From: Actinostola sp. cb2023
Lineage: Eukaryota; Cnidaria; Anthozoa; Actiniaria; Actinostolidae
Assembly (NCBI GenBank): GCA_033675265.1
Contig: JAUJYZ010000026.1
Span: 94,501 to 158,500 of the forward strand
Length of the DNA stretch: 64,000 nucleotides
Direction of reading: 5' to 3'
Positions 29,815 to 39,105 of this stretch are shown piece after piece. Within the stretch, counting starts at the first letter, position 1. Every line of letters begins with the position of its first letter. Under the pieces are notes generated by a model. The model made no database searches. It was given only the letters and a program-made list of their open reading frames with translations, and had not been told where the DNA came from. A program made the translations under genes and the position numbers.

Positions 29815-31447
29815 TGGCGACGTTTCGGTGTCGACTAGGCACCATTATCAAGCGAAATGAGTAGAAAGTCAATGTCATCAATTAAGAGTATAACAGTAAA
29901 TTAGCATAGCACTAAGTAAATAGTTTGGCCCTTAGGGAATCAGATTGTACATTAAGAGTAGGTCGTCTTTCTCTAATTAACAGCATTTCATAGAGTAAAC
30001 AATCAAATTTAGTCTTGCACTTTTTTAGGATCTTAACATTATTATTAATGTCTCTTGGGACAATGTCATGATTCATCCTATAGTGTTTGCCGATGCTGGA
30101 AGACATGCCTTTGTGTTCTTCGATGCGCTCGTGCAGGTGTCTGTAGGTGTACCCCACATAACTCGCATCACACGAGTCACATTTGAAATTATAAACCACT
30201 CGTTGTTGGTTGATGATAAGTGGTTTCTTTTCTTGCACTTTAAGCGATTCGTTTAGCTTACGGCTCACAAAGACTGGTTGTACGGTGGTGTTTATCTTGT
30301 GGCTTAGGTCTTGTAGTTTCCTTCGAACGACATCAGCTGATCGTTGGTCTATAAATGGTATGGTAATTCTGATGTTTTCATCTGGTTCATCGGCTCCTGG
30401 CATATTTGGTTGTTGACTGAGGTTTGCGTCTACAAACCGTTTGATAGCGGTGTTGATTAAGTCATGGGGATACTTAAGACGCAAGAACATTACTTTTAGG
30501 CGGTCGCATTCCTCAATAAAGTAAGACCATGAAGATGATAGGCGATATGCCCGATCGAGCATTGTTGTTACTAGGCCGCGTTTATAACGTTCATCAACAT
30601 GGCTTTCGTGGTGTAGGAGAAGACCGGTGTTAGTAGGTTTGATGTAAACTTTTGTCTCAATATGATGAGATCTGTTTAGCAGTTGCATGCCGAGAAAGGG
30701 GAGCATGCCATTCTCTATTTCCATAGTGAACTTTAGAGAGGTGTGGCATCCATTGAGGTCGTCCAAGAAATCGTTGGCTTCTACTGTACTCGGCATTATT
30801 ACAAGGGTGTCATCAACGTACCTCCGGTAGTATGCGGGCATTTTTCCATCAAGCTGGAGGGTATATTCGATTGAGCACAGAAACACGTTGGCTAGTAGAG
30901 GCCCGAGCGGGGAGCCCATAGCGACTCCGTCGATCTGTTCATATAATGTTCCATTTAGTTGAAACAGTTGGTCTTTAGTAGCGATGTTAAGAAGGTCGAC
31001 AAGGTCCGTTCTGCTTAAATTTAGGCCATGAGTAGCATTGAACCAATTTCTTTCGAAGGCTCTGTTTACTAGTATCTCTATGGTTTCATCCAGCGGGACG
31101 TTTGTGAATAAAGAGGCGACATCGTATGATATCAACATTTCACCACTATTGATTCTTGTAGTACGGATTTCTTCTGCAAACTTGAAAATATCACTTATAG
31201 TGTACTGGTTATAGGACAAGGGCTTTAATCTTTCCTCGAGCCACTTTGACAAGGCAAAATTGTAAGTTGCAGTACCAGATAATATGGGACGCATGGCGAG
31301 GGTTTCCTTGTGGGTTTTGGATAGACCGTACAGATGTGCAAGCCTGGATCCTTTTGGACGGACATAATCAGCGATCGACTTTGGAAGGATTCTCTGCACT
31401 ATGGAAGTAAGAATCTTTTCTTTTTGAATTAAAAAAATATTATCCAC
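29815..31447 (-). mobile_element. 5'-truncated Penelope-like element
   Basis: A minus-oriented insertion inside the split virion-type gene. The left edge near 29815 carries CGACGTTTCGGTGTCGAC. The right edge lies around 31445, where the viral frame resumes. The coding region begins mid-domain, as expected for 5' truncation during target-primed insertion. No clear target duplication was seen. Confidence 0.75.
29912..31447 (-). CDS. Penelope-like reverse transcriptase with GIY-YIG endonuclease
   Basis: 511 codons uninterrupted. The RT part begins at RPKGSRLAHLYGLSKTHK, contains SYDVASLFTNVP and GVAMGSPLGPLLANVF, and has the catalytic YRRYVDDT near the middle. The C-terminus has VVYNFKCDSCDASYVGYTYRHLHERIEEH spread over a GIY-YIG nuclease module (the Cys pair CDSC, then YVGYT), typical of Penelope-like elements. 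The apparent GTG start at 31447 is just the first codon after a stop at the junction; the true N-terminus is lost. An intact long frame indicates a fairly young insertion. Confidence 0.9.
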   Translation of the reverse strand: MDNIFLIQKEKILTSIVQRILPKSIADYVRPKGSRLAHLYGLSKTHKETLAMRPILSGTATYNFALSKWLEERLKPLSYNQYTISDIFKFAEEIRTTRINSGEMLISYDVASLFTNVPLDETIEILVNRAFERNWFNATHGLNLSRTDLVDLLNIATKDQLFQLNGTLYEQIDGVAMGSPLGPLLANVFLCSIEYTLQLDGKMPAYYRRYVDDTLVIMPSTVEANDFLDDLNGCHTSLKFTMEIENGMLPFLGMQLLNRSHHIETKVYIKPTNTGLLLHHESHVDERYKRGLVTTMLDRAYRLSSSWSYFIEECDRLKVMFLRLKYPHDLINTAIKRFVDANLSQQPNMPGADEPDENIRITIPFIDQRSADVVRRKLQDLSHKINTTVQPVFVSRKLNESLKVQEKKPLIINQQRVVYNFKCDSCDASYVGYTYRHLHERIEEHKGMSSSIGKHYRMNHDIVPRDINNNVKILKKCKTKFDCLLYEMLLIRERRPTLNVQSDSLRAKLFT

Positions 31448-32830
31448 ACTCTATAGGTTTTCATGCTTATAGAGGTGGTATTAATTTCGATTGGGGTGGT
31501 GTGGCATATGATGTTTTCATAAAAGATATAGATGGTCCTGTACATCACTATGATGGTATTGTTGAACATGCATTAACTAAAGCATTGGGAAAACGAATTG
31601 ATACAGAAGTTCACAACAATTTCCCAAAAGAATACATGTTAACAAATAAAACATATCCAATTCCTGCTGTTGCTGTAGATGCGGATGTAAATGATGTGGC
31701 GGCAATCTTATCCACACTGAAAATATTTATTACGCCTGGTAAAAGCTTTGATATCCGTCCTAATGATGTTTTTCAACTAACCCCACAATCAATTTCTAAT
31801 ATATCTGAATATAGCACCTGGCTTGAAGAACCAAATATGCGATTTTGGTCTCAACAACTAAACTTTGCTGTGTGGTGTGCAACAAGTGGCTGTGGGATTT
31901 CATATAATATGTTCAAACCAGATAACCAAATTGGATGTATTTTAAGATTCCATGTTCTTTACACAATTAGATCTATTCTAAGTCAGCTAGAAGTGCCGCT
32001 GCCGTGGAATAACACCTTTGTTTGGAATGGCACTCGATACAACTCTTCTGCTTTGAATAGACTTTGTAATGAGTTTGGTGTCACCGCTGTCGATTTCCGT
32101 TTTAAAGGCGAATCAACAAATGCTGACAAGTTCAGTTTTCATTATACGAGTCCAAAGGATAACTCTCTTACAGCATATTATCTTTCCACTCATAAAGATA
32201 GAAGTCAGTATAATTGGTTTGTTCCCCAGTCGTCAAAAGGTCTAACAAAAGCTGGAGTTGCTAGATTAAATAAAAGTATTGAATCCTTTGTTTATTGTAT
32301 TTTAGGTAGTCAAGTAAATACAAGATCTACAATACTAGGAGAATTAGGTTCAGCTGTAGAGACTCAAAGGGTATTTCTACAATTATTTGAAAGTTCTATT
32401 ATTGAGAGAGATATTTCCAAAAGTATCCAAAGATATCAACTAGCAATTCAAGAAGCGAAACTTGATTTAGCTATTTCACCTGGCTGTTGGTTATTGCCGT
32501 CGAATCTTGTAATAAACACAAATTCAATCGTTGGATACAACAATAAATTATTAAAAGCAACCGTGAATATGAAGTTTGGCGTGAATGATATTAATGCTGA
32601 AACAAATTCTATTGGTATAAAACACATGAGTCATTCAAAGATACAATTACCACATCAAAATACAAACGATGAATCCGCAAGGCAAGACACTGCGAATAAC
32701 TTTAGTAAAAATGTAAAACCTACTAAATCATCTAATACTCACGGTACTAATCTAGCAACTATAACAATTGGCGCTGCTGGTCTATCTTGGCTTATGTTTC
32801 GGTAATGGTTAAAAAGTTCAAGTCTTGGTT

Positions 32831-33238
32831 TTAATCGCACAGTTCTTGAGAAGAATCGATTTCATCAGCCTTCAACTTCTCCATTCGCCGCTTGGCCTTT
32901 CGTTCTTTCTTGGAATGGACTTGATACTTATGACGCAGCTTTACAGCTGTTTCTTTCATCTTTTTCCCAATATCAGCCTGATATTTCCTTCTTCTTACCT
33001 CTTCAGTCGCAGCTTGTCGAGATAAATCTAATATCTTAGGTAGTTGGGGAAATACATCGAGAAAATCTTTGATCTGTTTATCACTCATTTCAGCCAATCC
33101 TTCAAAAAAGTTGATGGCGTTAAATGAAACAGAACACATGGCAGCTCCACCAATTTCAAAGGCCACTGTCTTATGCTCCCCAATCTTCTCTAAACACTGG
33201 TCACGACGATTTTGTAGTTGCTTCAGAGAAAGAGGCAT
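32831..33238 (-). CDS. Small basic coiled-coil protein of the element
   Basis: From the ATG at 33238 (an upstream GTG at 33244 is possible), 135 residues. A helical, charged protein with LKQLQNRRDQCLEKIGEH, a central hydrophobic GGAAMCSVSFNAINFFEGL, and a very basic C-terminal helix (KKERKAKRRMEKLK). Convergent with the split virion-type gene, ending 26 bp from it. It lies next to the right-hand palindromic repeats and could be a DNA-binding or core protein. No family recognised. Confidence 0.5.
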   Translation of the reverse strand: MPLSLKQLQNRRDQCLEKIGEHKTVAFEIGGAAMCSVSFNAINFFEGLAEMSDKQIKDFLDVFPQLPKILDLSRQAATEEVRRRKYQADIGKKMKETAVKLRHKYQVHSKKERKAKRRMEKLKADEIDSSQELCD

Positions 33239-33239
33239 T

Positions 33240-33340
33240 TTCACAACATATTACTCAAAATGTTATACGCGCTGCGTCGTCTTCACAACATATTACTCAA
33301 CTGAGTAAAAACTTGAGTAATATTACTCAGCTGAGTTTTT
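33240..33340. repeat. Right-end palindromes and 19-bp direct repeat
   Basis: TTCACAACATATTACTCAA is repeated directly at 33240-33258 and 33282-33300. It is followed by interleaved palindromes: TTACTCAACTGAGTAA (imperfect, 33293-33308), GAGTAATATTACTC (perfect, 33315-33328) and ACTCAGCTGAGT (perfect, 33325-33336). The cluster probably marks the right end or origin region of the Polinton-like element, but without the left end this is not proven. Confidence 0.55.
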
Positions 33341-33345
33341 GATTG

Positions 33346-35125
33346 GTCCAATGAGTTTTAATTGACAGAAGACGCTATTGACACAAGAAAGAAATAGTCC
33401 CTCATTATTATTCATAGACTTGACACGCTCAATATGCAAATTAAAACCTGTCTGGTTTCGTTCGAAATGAATATTTAATGAGCAGCGAGTTTTTGTTTGA
33501 TTTCTTGCACCGCTTCGTTGTAAATTTTCTTTCGTAATTTGGGTATCCCCTTGGTCCAAAATATGACTTGTTATAATAGTAGTAAGACTCCAAAATGGTC
33601 AAGGGGGATGGCCGGGATTTTATTGCGCTAGAACTCTTTATCCGTATATACAAATCATATTTAATAGCCTCATACTGGCGCAACTTTTTGATCATTTTTG
33701 ATCAATTTTTGATCAATCTAGTTATTTTTCTTCAAGGGGGGCTGTTGACCAATGTGACTATTAAGTATAAGTAGTAGGGATTTTACAAAGGTGGTCAAGG
33801 GGGCCCTGCCGGGATTTCACTGCGCTAGAGCCCGCCTTTTACTACTGCTCGAGAGAATGCACCGAAAGTTATTAGCAGTCGAAAATAGGCTATGTTTGGG
33901 GCACTTTTTGAAAGGGAAGGACTTGGCCGATTTTCTCGAGCCATACGTTATTTTAAAGGTCTTCTCAAGGAGAATATCCTACATGTTTCGATAGATGTAG
34001 TTAGATAGATGTAGTTTTAAGGGTGAAAATGACCCTCAAAGTTAAATCTACGAAAAAACACAATTAATTTATGTTAATTTATTCAAGCTCCACACACGAT
34101 GTGAACAGTCTGCGTTAGTAACCTGTGGTGGTATATCGGTCGCCCACCTCCAATACACAAGGGAGATATGATTTTTCAACCGACTTTTCACTTTTTCTCA
34201 AATAAACAACTTTTTTTCATCGAATTGCCCTATACCACTATGACGTCACATCAAAACAATCTATTGTTTAAACGCTAAGGATCATGGTCGCTAGAGGGGG
34301 ACAAAACAGCAACAACACAAAAGATTACCCAAAGAAATGTATTTTACAGACGGTCTGAAAGCGATAAAAGTCACCAAACACAGTAAATATTGTGGGAAAA
34401 GCATCGATGAACATAATATCTGCAGAGCAGATTTAGTTCAAATTTCTATTGTTCTTCACGATTCTGTCCCCCTCATAAATAAGCTGTTACGTCATAATGG
34501 TATAGGGCAATTCACAGGAAAGATGTATGTGGCATATGTTGCCAGGGGGGAGGCCGTTCAGGTGCTTGTGAAAACTAAGTGGTTTAGTAACTTATTTCTC
34601 GAGATATCTCAATTTTGGTGAATGATTTTTCCTCGAAAAATTGAAATCAACTTTTATCCCACTTTTCTCAACTTTTCGAATATGACGCAATACTGGGCAT
34701 GACCCCCTCTTGAAACGTCACACTTTAGTACAGAAACTTTTAAAGAAAGTCAAATATTTCATAAGTTATTCAGGTTTATGTGTCTTTTTTAGGCCAAAAG
34801 CAAAAAATCATCAACTATTCGCATTTAGAGTATTCTCCTTTCTGTTTGTGCAGTTATGCTAAGAACGTCAAGAGGTACATCCCTATTTTTTTGGGATGGC
34901 ACATTAGCATATTTTCATCGAGTAATTAAATGTCGGATCTTACTTTGATTTAGACAAAAAGTGTCACATATATTGCTTTAATAACGTTCTGCAAAACCAA
35001 AAAAATTACCATAGAATTTGCATATATTTTTTCATTTTGGCCCATGTTTGGTCCATTATAGCTTCGTAAACAAGCCGTTTCAGAAGTGCTCTTTCAGGAA
35101 AAAAAATTATATCATCCATGTGCTA
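33346..35125. other. No gene seen; repeats only
   Basis: No convincing coding sequence. It contains a direct repeat (next entry) and a 28-bp inverted repeat GAATTGCCCTATACCACTAT (34219-34247) against its complement near 34489-34517, with AGGGGGACA also mirrored. This is possibly an old MITE. Confidence 0.4.
33596..33829. repeat. Direct repeat pair about 195 bp apart
   Basis: GGTCAAGGGGG...GCCGGGATTT.A.TGCGCTAGA occurs at 33596-33632 and 33792-33829 with a few differences. It is a local duplication or subterminal repeats of an unknown element. Confidence 0.6.
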
Positions 35126-35375
35126 GAGCGCAAGCACCAAAACCGTGAAATAAAATCAAAGTTGTTAGTGCGTAATAGTTGTTATTTAGTGACTATTAGT
35201 CACTATCACTCGACCAGAACAGTTTTTATACCAATACACAGGAGACATTAAATACACAAGAGATTTGGGTTTATTAATAACTTTGTATTTTATAAATATT
35301 ACTTTATTCATGAATCAGGTTCAACACTTGTTCAACAGATAAAAGAACCAAAATTGGGATGAATTCAGAGTATAC

Positions 35376-36410
35376 TTAATTATTGTGGGACAAACAATCT
35401 AAACGCAAAATTTTCCATGCTTTCCGGTAATACCTTCTCACGGTCTGGACATTAATGCCCAGGAAAGCATTCACTATAGCTATCATCATGTTCTCTTGTA
35501 ATGCACCTGGATTTTGTCTTGAAATGGATTTAGCAAGACCAAAGGCCATTTCTATCGGGTTCAAATCGTAGCTATATGCTGGTAACTTTACAAGTGTTAT
35601 GTTCTTAATTGCCAATATTCTTGCCAAATCAGCCTCATTGTGTACACTGGCATTGTCACATATTAAGAAGGTATCTCTTGGTATTAAAGGCAGCATTTGA
35701 TATTCTATAACTTCATTTACCAAAATGGTGTTGAAGTTTCCTTCAATAGGGATTGCTTGAATAAATCCTTCGTTGAATCCACACAGACCCAGAACTGAAT
35801 GTTTTGCAGCCCTTTGATTTTTGCTCCGAAAAGAAGCTAGACGATATCCGAATTCTGTTCGTCCATATTCGCGTTGGTCAGTCTCAGTTGTAAACGATGT
35901 TTCATCAAAGAAATACATTCGAACTGGATCTATGGTCATACGCCAACGTATATAATCTTGACGGCGTTGTAAAACGTACGGAGAGTACCGTTCCCTTGCG
36001 ACATGAATGCATTTTTTTCTCGTGATGTGAAGTTTCTTGAGCAGCGATCTTACAGCTGAGTAGGTAGGAACATCATTAGGCCGAAAGTTGAAATGTTCAG
36101 CAATCATTTGGACACATTCGCGTATATATAATAAAGGATAGATTATTATAAGAGCCTCAATATAGACTTTCATCCATATAGGAATACGGTTTGGTCTTCT
36201 GTTGCCGAAAGAGCGAGCACCAAACTGAGCGTTTTGTTGGAACTGCGTTAGTAATTTTGAAACGCTATTATAAGATATTTTTTCAATTCTGCAAGTGGCA
36301 GCAATTGAACTTGTATTGACGTACGTTAAGATAATCTGTATCCTTTTCTTCATGAGATACGAAGCTCCGTTTTGAAATACTCCTCCTTTAGCATTTATTG
36401 TCCAAGACAT
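35376..36410 (-). CDS. DD34E transposase (DDE_3, Tc1/mariner-IS630 type)
   Basis: 344 residues, intact. An N-terminal HTH region (MKKRIQIILTYVN...RIEKISYNSVSKLLTQF) precedes the DDE core: FFDETSF (Asp169), LICDNASVH (Asp252), YSYDLNPIEMAFG (Glu287). The last two are separated by 34 residues, the Tc1-type spacing. It cuts and pastes the surrounding TIR unit at TA sites. Its last codons lie inside the left TIR, and the right TIR contains a matching decayed copy of the same C-terminus. An open frame without damage suggests the element may be recently active. Confidence 0.9.
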   Translation of the reverse strand: MSWTINAKGGVFQNGASYLMKKRIQIILTYVNTSSIAATCRIEKISYNSVSKLLTQFQQNAQFGARSFGNRRPNRIPIWMKVYIEALIIIYPLLYIRECVQMIAEHFNFRPNDVPTYSAVRSLLKKLHITRKKCIHVARERYSPYVLQRRQDYIRWRMTIDPVRMYFFDETSFTTETDQREYGRTEFGYRLASFRSKNQRAAKHSVLGLCGFNEGFIQAIPIEGNFNTILVNEVIEYQMLPLIPRDTFLICDNASVHNEADLARILAIKNITLVKLPAYSYDLNPIEMAFGLAKSISRQNPGALQENMMIAIVNAFLGINVQTVRRYYRKAWKILRLDCLSHNN

Positions 36411-36778
36411 GTTGGCGCTAGAAAAATATTGGTCTTTACGGAATAACTTTATAAGAATGTGGTAGGATGGGCATGCAGGTTTTAATTCAGATGTAATTAA
36501 GTGAGTGCCTCACATTTTTGCGCTTCTATTTAATTTGGTATAATGATGTAACAAAAACTGATATCCCTTGAATCTAGTTATAAAATTAGTGAGACATAAG
36601 AAACGGGCCACACAGACCCCATGAGAGATGCAGCAATGTCGGAGGAACAATAAAACAACCGTTAATGAAAAATCGGCTTTGTTGAAGTTTGACTTGAAGT
36701 TTCATGATTGCAATCCAGCAGTTGAGGGGGCGGGTTTCGTGTACAGTCTCAACGAAACAATTGAGCTAATCAAGTAAG

Positions 36779-36787
36779 TATATAAAA
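36779..36787 (+). promoter_or_regulatory. TATA box of the DM-domain gene
   Basis: TATATAAAA lies about 75 bp upstream of the DM gene ATG (36860) in the 449-bp divergent region between the two genes. Position and sequence fit a Pol II core promoter. Confidence 0.5.
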
Positions 36788-36859
36788 TGACTGACTTCGC
36801 TCACTGGTAGACTAGTCAACAACTTCTACGAGAGACGAAAAAGCTGTTTTTCTAACGGT

Positions 36860-37967
36860 ATGCTTACTACAAGAACCTGCGCTAAGTGCAAGCTGCACGG
36901 CAAGTACAGCATATTACGGGGACACAAAAGAAACTGCCCGTACCAACACTATTCTTGCTCTAAATGTGCTTCTCACGAGAATATGAAAGACCTGAAAGAA
37001 CAACGCATCCAAAGTACTGCTACAAATACTGTCACAAGAGAAGATAATGTGAGCCAACAATCCGCCATAATACCATTTCCAACCGTCATCCAACTTGCTA
37101 ATTTGGAAACAGAAACTACGTCTATCAGAAGAAGCCGCACTGCTGCAGAAAAACGAGAAGGTACGTAGACAAATCAGAAACAGAATAATACTAAAATTAT
37201 TTGGCAATCAGCCTTTAAAATATTTTCTTATTTTCAGAGGAAAGGCAAAAGAAACTAGAACGCCACAGGGAATTTTACAGCAGCATAAACATATTATCCG
37301 CAGATATCATAAGAACGGAACCCAACTGCATCAGCAACACATTCAAATTAATTCGTCGAAAGATCCAATTTTAATGATGCCAACAGATATACCACGAATG
37401 GAAGGGAAAAGCGCCGATTTAAAGTTCTTCGAGAATATGCTGAAACTAAAATAAATATTTCCCAACACCGACGCTGACACTCTTGCAGCCCTCCTAAAAG
37501 AAGAAAATAACAGTATGGAAGCAGTAGTCGGCATAGTTTTACACAAAACAGAGGAAGAAGACGAAGAAAGAAAATCGATGTATTCAACCGGGGATTCAAG
37601 TTTCTTGGCCGTATCGGAACAGGTAGAGAAGCATAAAATTAAAGAACTGAGTTCTCTTCCTGTGGACTCTGACGGTTTAAAAGAAATTCTTCTAAACGTG
37701 GCATCAATTGAAAGTGAAAAAGCTCAAGACAGAGAACAGAGCACAAAGAACCACAACGTCCTCTCATTTAACAGAGAGGGAGCTTATTCAATCTTATGTG
37801 CGCCTCACCCCAAATCACTGGCCCTTGGTACAAGCCCACAGCCATTAGATCATGATGATCCACATGCACCTGTAAAGTGTTCTTCTTGCCTAAATGTGAT
37901 AAATGGCAAATGCAACTTTTGTTCTTTTTGTGGAAAATTACTCCAAAAGAATTATGGAAGGCTGTAA
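36860..37967 (+). pseudogene. DM (doublesex/mab-3) domain gene carried by the transposon
   Basis: Exon 1 (36860-37160) encodes a DM zinc module: CAKCKLHG, ILRGHKRNC, CSKC. The residues line up with site I C7, C10, H22, C26 and site II H13, C33, C36; the usual first Cys of the C-x-C pair is Tyr31, with His30 next to it. A 77-bp GT/AG intron leads to a coiled-coil exon (from 37238) open to 37374. In another frame the region ADLKFFENML, an in-frame TAA at 37452, then IFPNTDADTLAALL resembles a DMA/CUE-like ubiquitin-binding domain of DMRT proteins. A last Cys-rich tail (CSSCLNVINGKCNFCSFCGK) ends at 37967. DM proteins bind the DNA minor groove and regulate transcription. The frame change and stop suggest damage or unrecognised splicing. 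Confidence 0.7.
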
Positions 37968-37974
37968 CTAACGG

Positions 37975-38272
37975 AAAACATGGGAAATTTTGCGTTAAGA
38001 TTGTTTGTCCCACAATAATTAAGTATACTCTGAATTCATCCCAATTTTGGTTATTTTATCTGTTGAACAAGTGTTGAACAATTCATGAATAAACGGTAAT
38101 ATTTATAAAATACAAAGTTATTAATAAACTCAAATCTCTTGTGTATTTAATGTCTCCTGTGTATTGACATAAAAACTGTTCTGGTTGAGTGATAGTGACT
38201 AATAGTCACTAAATAACAACTATTACGCACTAACAACTTTGATTTTATTTCACGGTTTTAGTGCTTGCGCTC
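37975..38272. repeat. Right TIR, including a decayed transposase C-terminus
   Basis: The inverted counterpart of 35126-35420. In one plus-strand frame it reads RKTWEILR-stop-DCLSHNN, matching the transposase end RKAWKILRLDCLSHNN. The TIR therefore arose from, or was corrected by, the transposase end. Confidence 0.7.
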
Positions 38273-39027
38273 TATACAACTGTGCTAACTGTTAGGACTA
38301 GCTATCTAATCTAGCTGAGCTAACAATCGTCAAAATTCAGAAAAATATTCAAAAAAAAGGTAAACAACTTTTTTCGATATTTGGTCGATGCGCAGTACTA
38401 CACGTTACACAATATCGATGCGCATAGACGAGTCTTACATAGGACAGACAGTAGTATATCATGTATCGATAACTGCTTCACAGCTTTCTTATTTACTAAG
38501 ATATGGAGCCATGAAATAGGCCCAAATTGCATGTTTTTAACTTTGTTCGATATTGTGATTTTCGTATCTCGGTCAGATTAGAGAAGACTAGATCTACAGT
38601 GATTTTGTTCAATAGGCCACGGACCGTAGTCTATTTGTGCTTCTGAAATCCTATCCGATAAGAGGCTTGGTTAACGAGATATGAAGTACCAATAATGCTC
38701 CAATTGTTTTCAAATTCGACGAAACTTTGTACAGGTATAGTAAATTAATACCACAAGACACCAAGATAGTTTCAAGACTGTTGTTACAGTATTTATAGAA
38801 AAACAAATTAAGTTATAATCCACAAAATTCCAGCTTGGGCTTCCTGTGCCGTTCAATATCAAACAAAATACGAATTTTGTGAATAGCCAGTACTGTGTAG
38901 TGAAAAGCCAGAATTAAATTAACATTTGACTATATTAAGCATTTTTGTCGAACTCTGATGATCAAAATAGCAACAGAATAAAACCTTATTACTATAATCG
39001 GTTTTTGTGCTTCCGAAATTACGCTTT

Positions 39028-39105
39028 TATGGTCCAGCGGTTAAGCGCATGCTCATGCAAATTTCCCTCCTGTTCTCGCCGTCAGCATTTCAAATCCGTT
39101 GACAG
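39028..39105 (+). repeat. tRNA-derived SINE-like head
   Basis: TGGTCCAGCGG (39030-39040) is a good Pol III A box and TTTCAAATCCG (39089-39098) a B-box-like element about 50 bp later. No clear acceptor stem, so SINE-derived. Confidence 0.4.

Larger units (their letters stand above)
29744..32805 (+). pseudogene. Large virion-type protein, split by a Penelope-like insertion
   Basis: The start box AATAATATATATG at 29735-29746 opens a short coding stretch (to about 29815, with a one-base shift near 29750). The gene then resumes in frame at about 31450 and runs intact to 32805. The resumed part has YRGGINFDWGGVAYDVFIKD, a conserved-looking DADVNDVAAI, WLEEPNMRFWSQQLNFAVWC, and a C-terminal hydrophobic anchor (LATITIGAAGLSWLMF). 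The total original length would exceed 450 residues. The family is not named; similar proteins recur next to Polinton-type genes in cnidarians as far as I recall, so a capsid-associated role is likely. Confidence 0.65.
17669..33345. mobile_element. Polinton/Maverick-like endogenous virus, left-truncated
   Basis: A contiguous block of about 15.7 kb contains DNA polymerase B, rve integrase, capsid-like protein joined to a packaging ATPase, a putative clamp, a VLTF3-like factor, small membrane proteins and other virion-type proteins, packed with gaps of a few bases. This gene set is characteristic of Polintons/adintovirus-like elements; a VLTF3-like factor is more usual in larger DNA viruses. 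No left terminal repeat was found and the polymerase N-terminus is short, so the left end is lost. The right side ends in palindromic repeats at 33240-33340. Frameshifts, stops and a Penelope-like insertion show it is decaying. Confidence 0.85.
35126..38272. mobile_element. Two-gene DD34E (Tc1/mariner-IS630) transposon with DM-domain gene
   Basis: TA duplications flank (35124-35125, 38273-38274) a 3,147-bp unit whose ends GAGCGCAAGCAC...GTGCTTGCGCTC begin TIRs of nearly 300 bp (35126-35420 and 37975-38272). Between them are the transposase (minus) and a divergently transcribed DM-domain gene (plus). Both genes lie wholly within the TIR pair, so the DM gene is part of the mobile unit. TIR similarity is high, with only scattered differences. 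Confidence 0.85.

Noticed and set aside
31501..32805. Independent gene starting at 31501
   Set aside because: That start is GTG and the frame is open upstream to the Penelope insertion; the true start box is at 29744.
33318..33326. TAATATTAC as a rolling-circle origin
   Set aside because: No Rep gene was found and the nonamer falls inside a simple palindrome of TGAGTAA boxes; chance is the simpler explanation.
34219..34517. Full MITE
   Set aside because: Only about 28 bp plus a short box are inverted; outer sequences do not match and no target duplication is visible.
37095..37454. Separate 119-codon gene in the DD34E element
   Set aside because: Most of it overlaps the DM gene intron and exon 2 in another frame; only its last part may be coding, as a piece of the DM gene.
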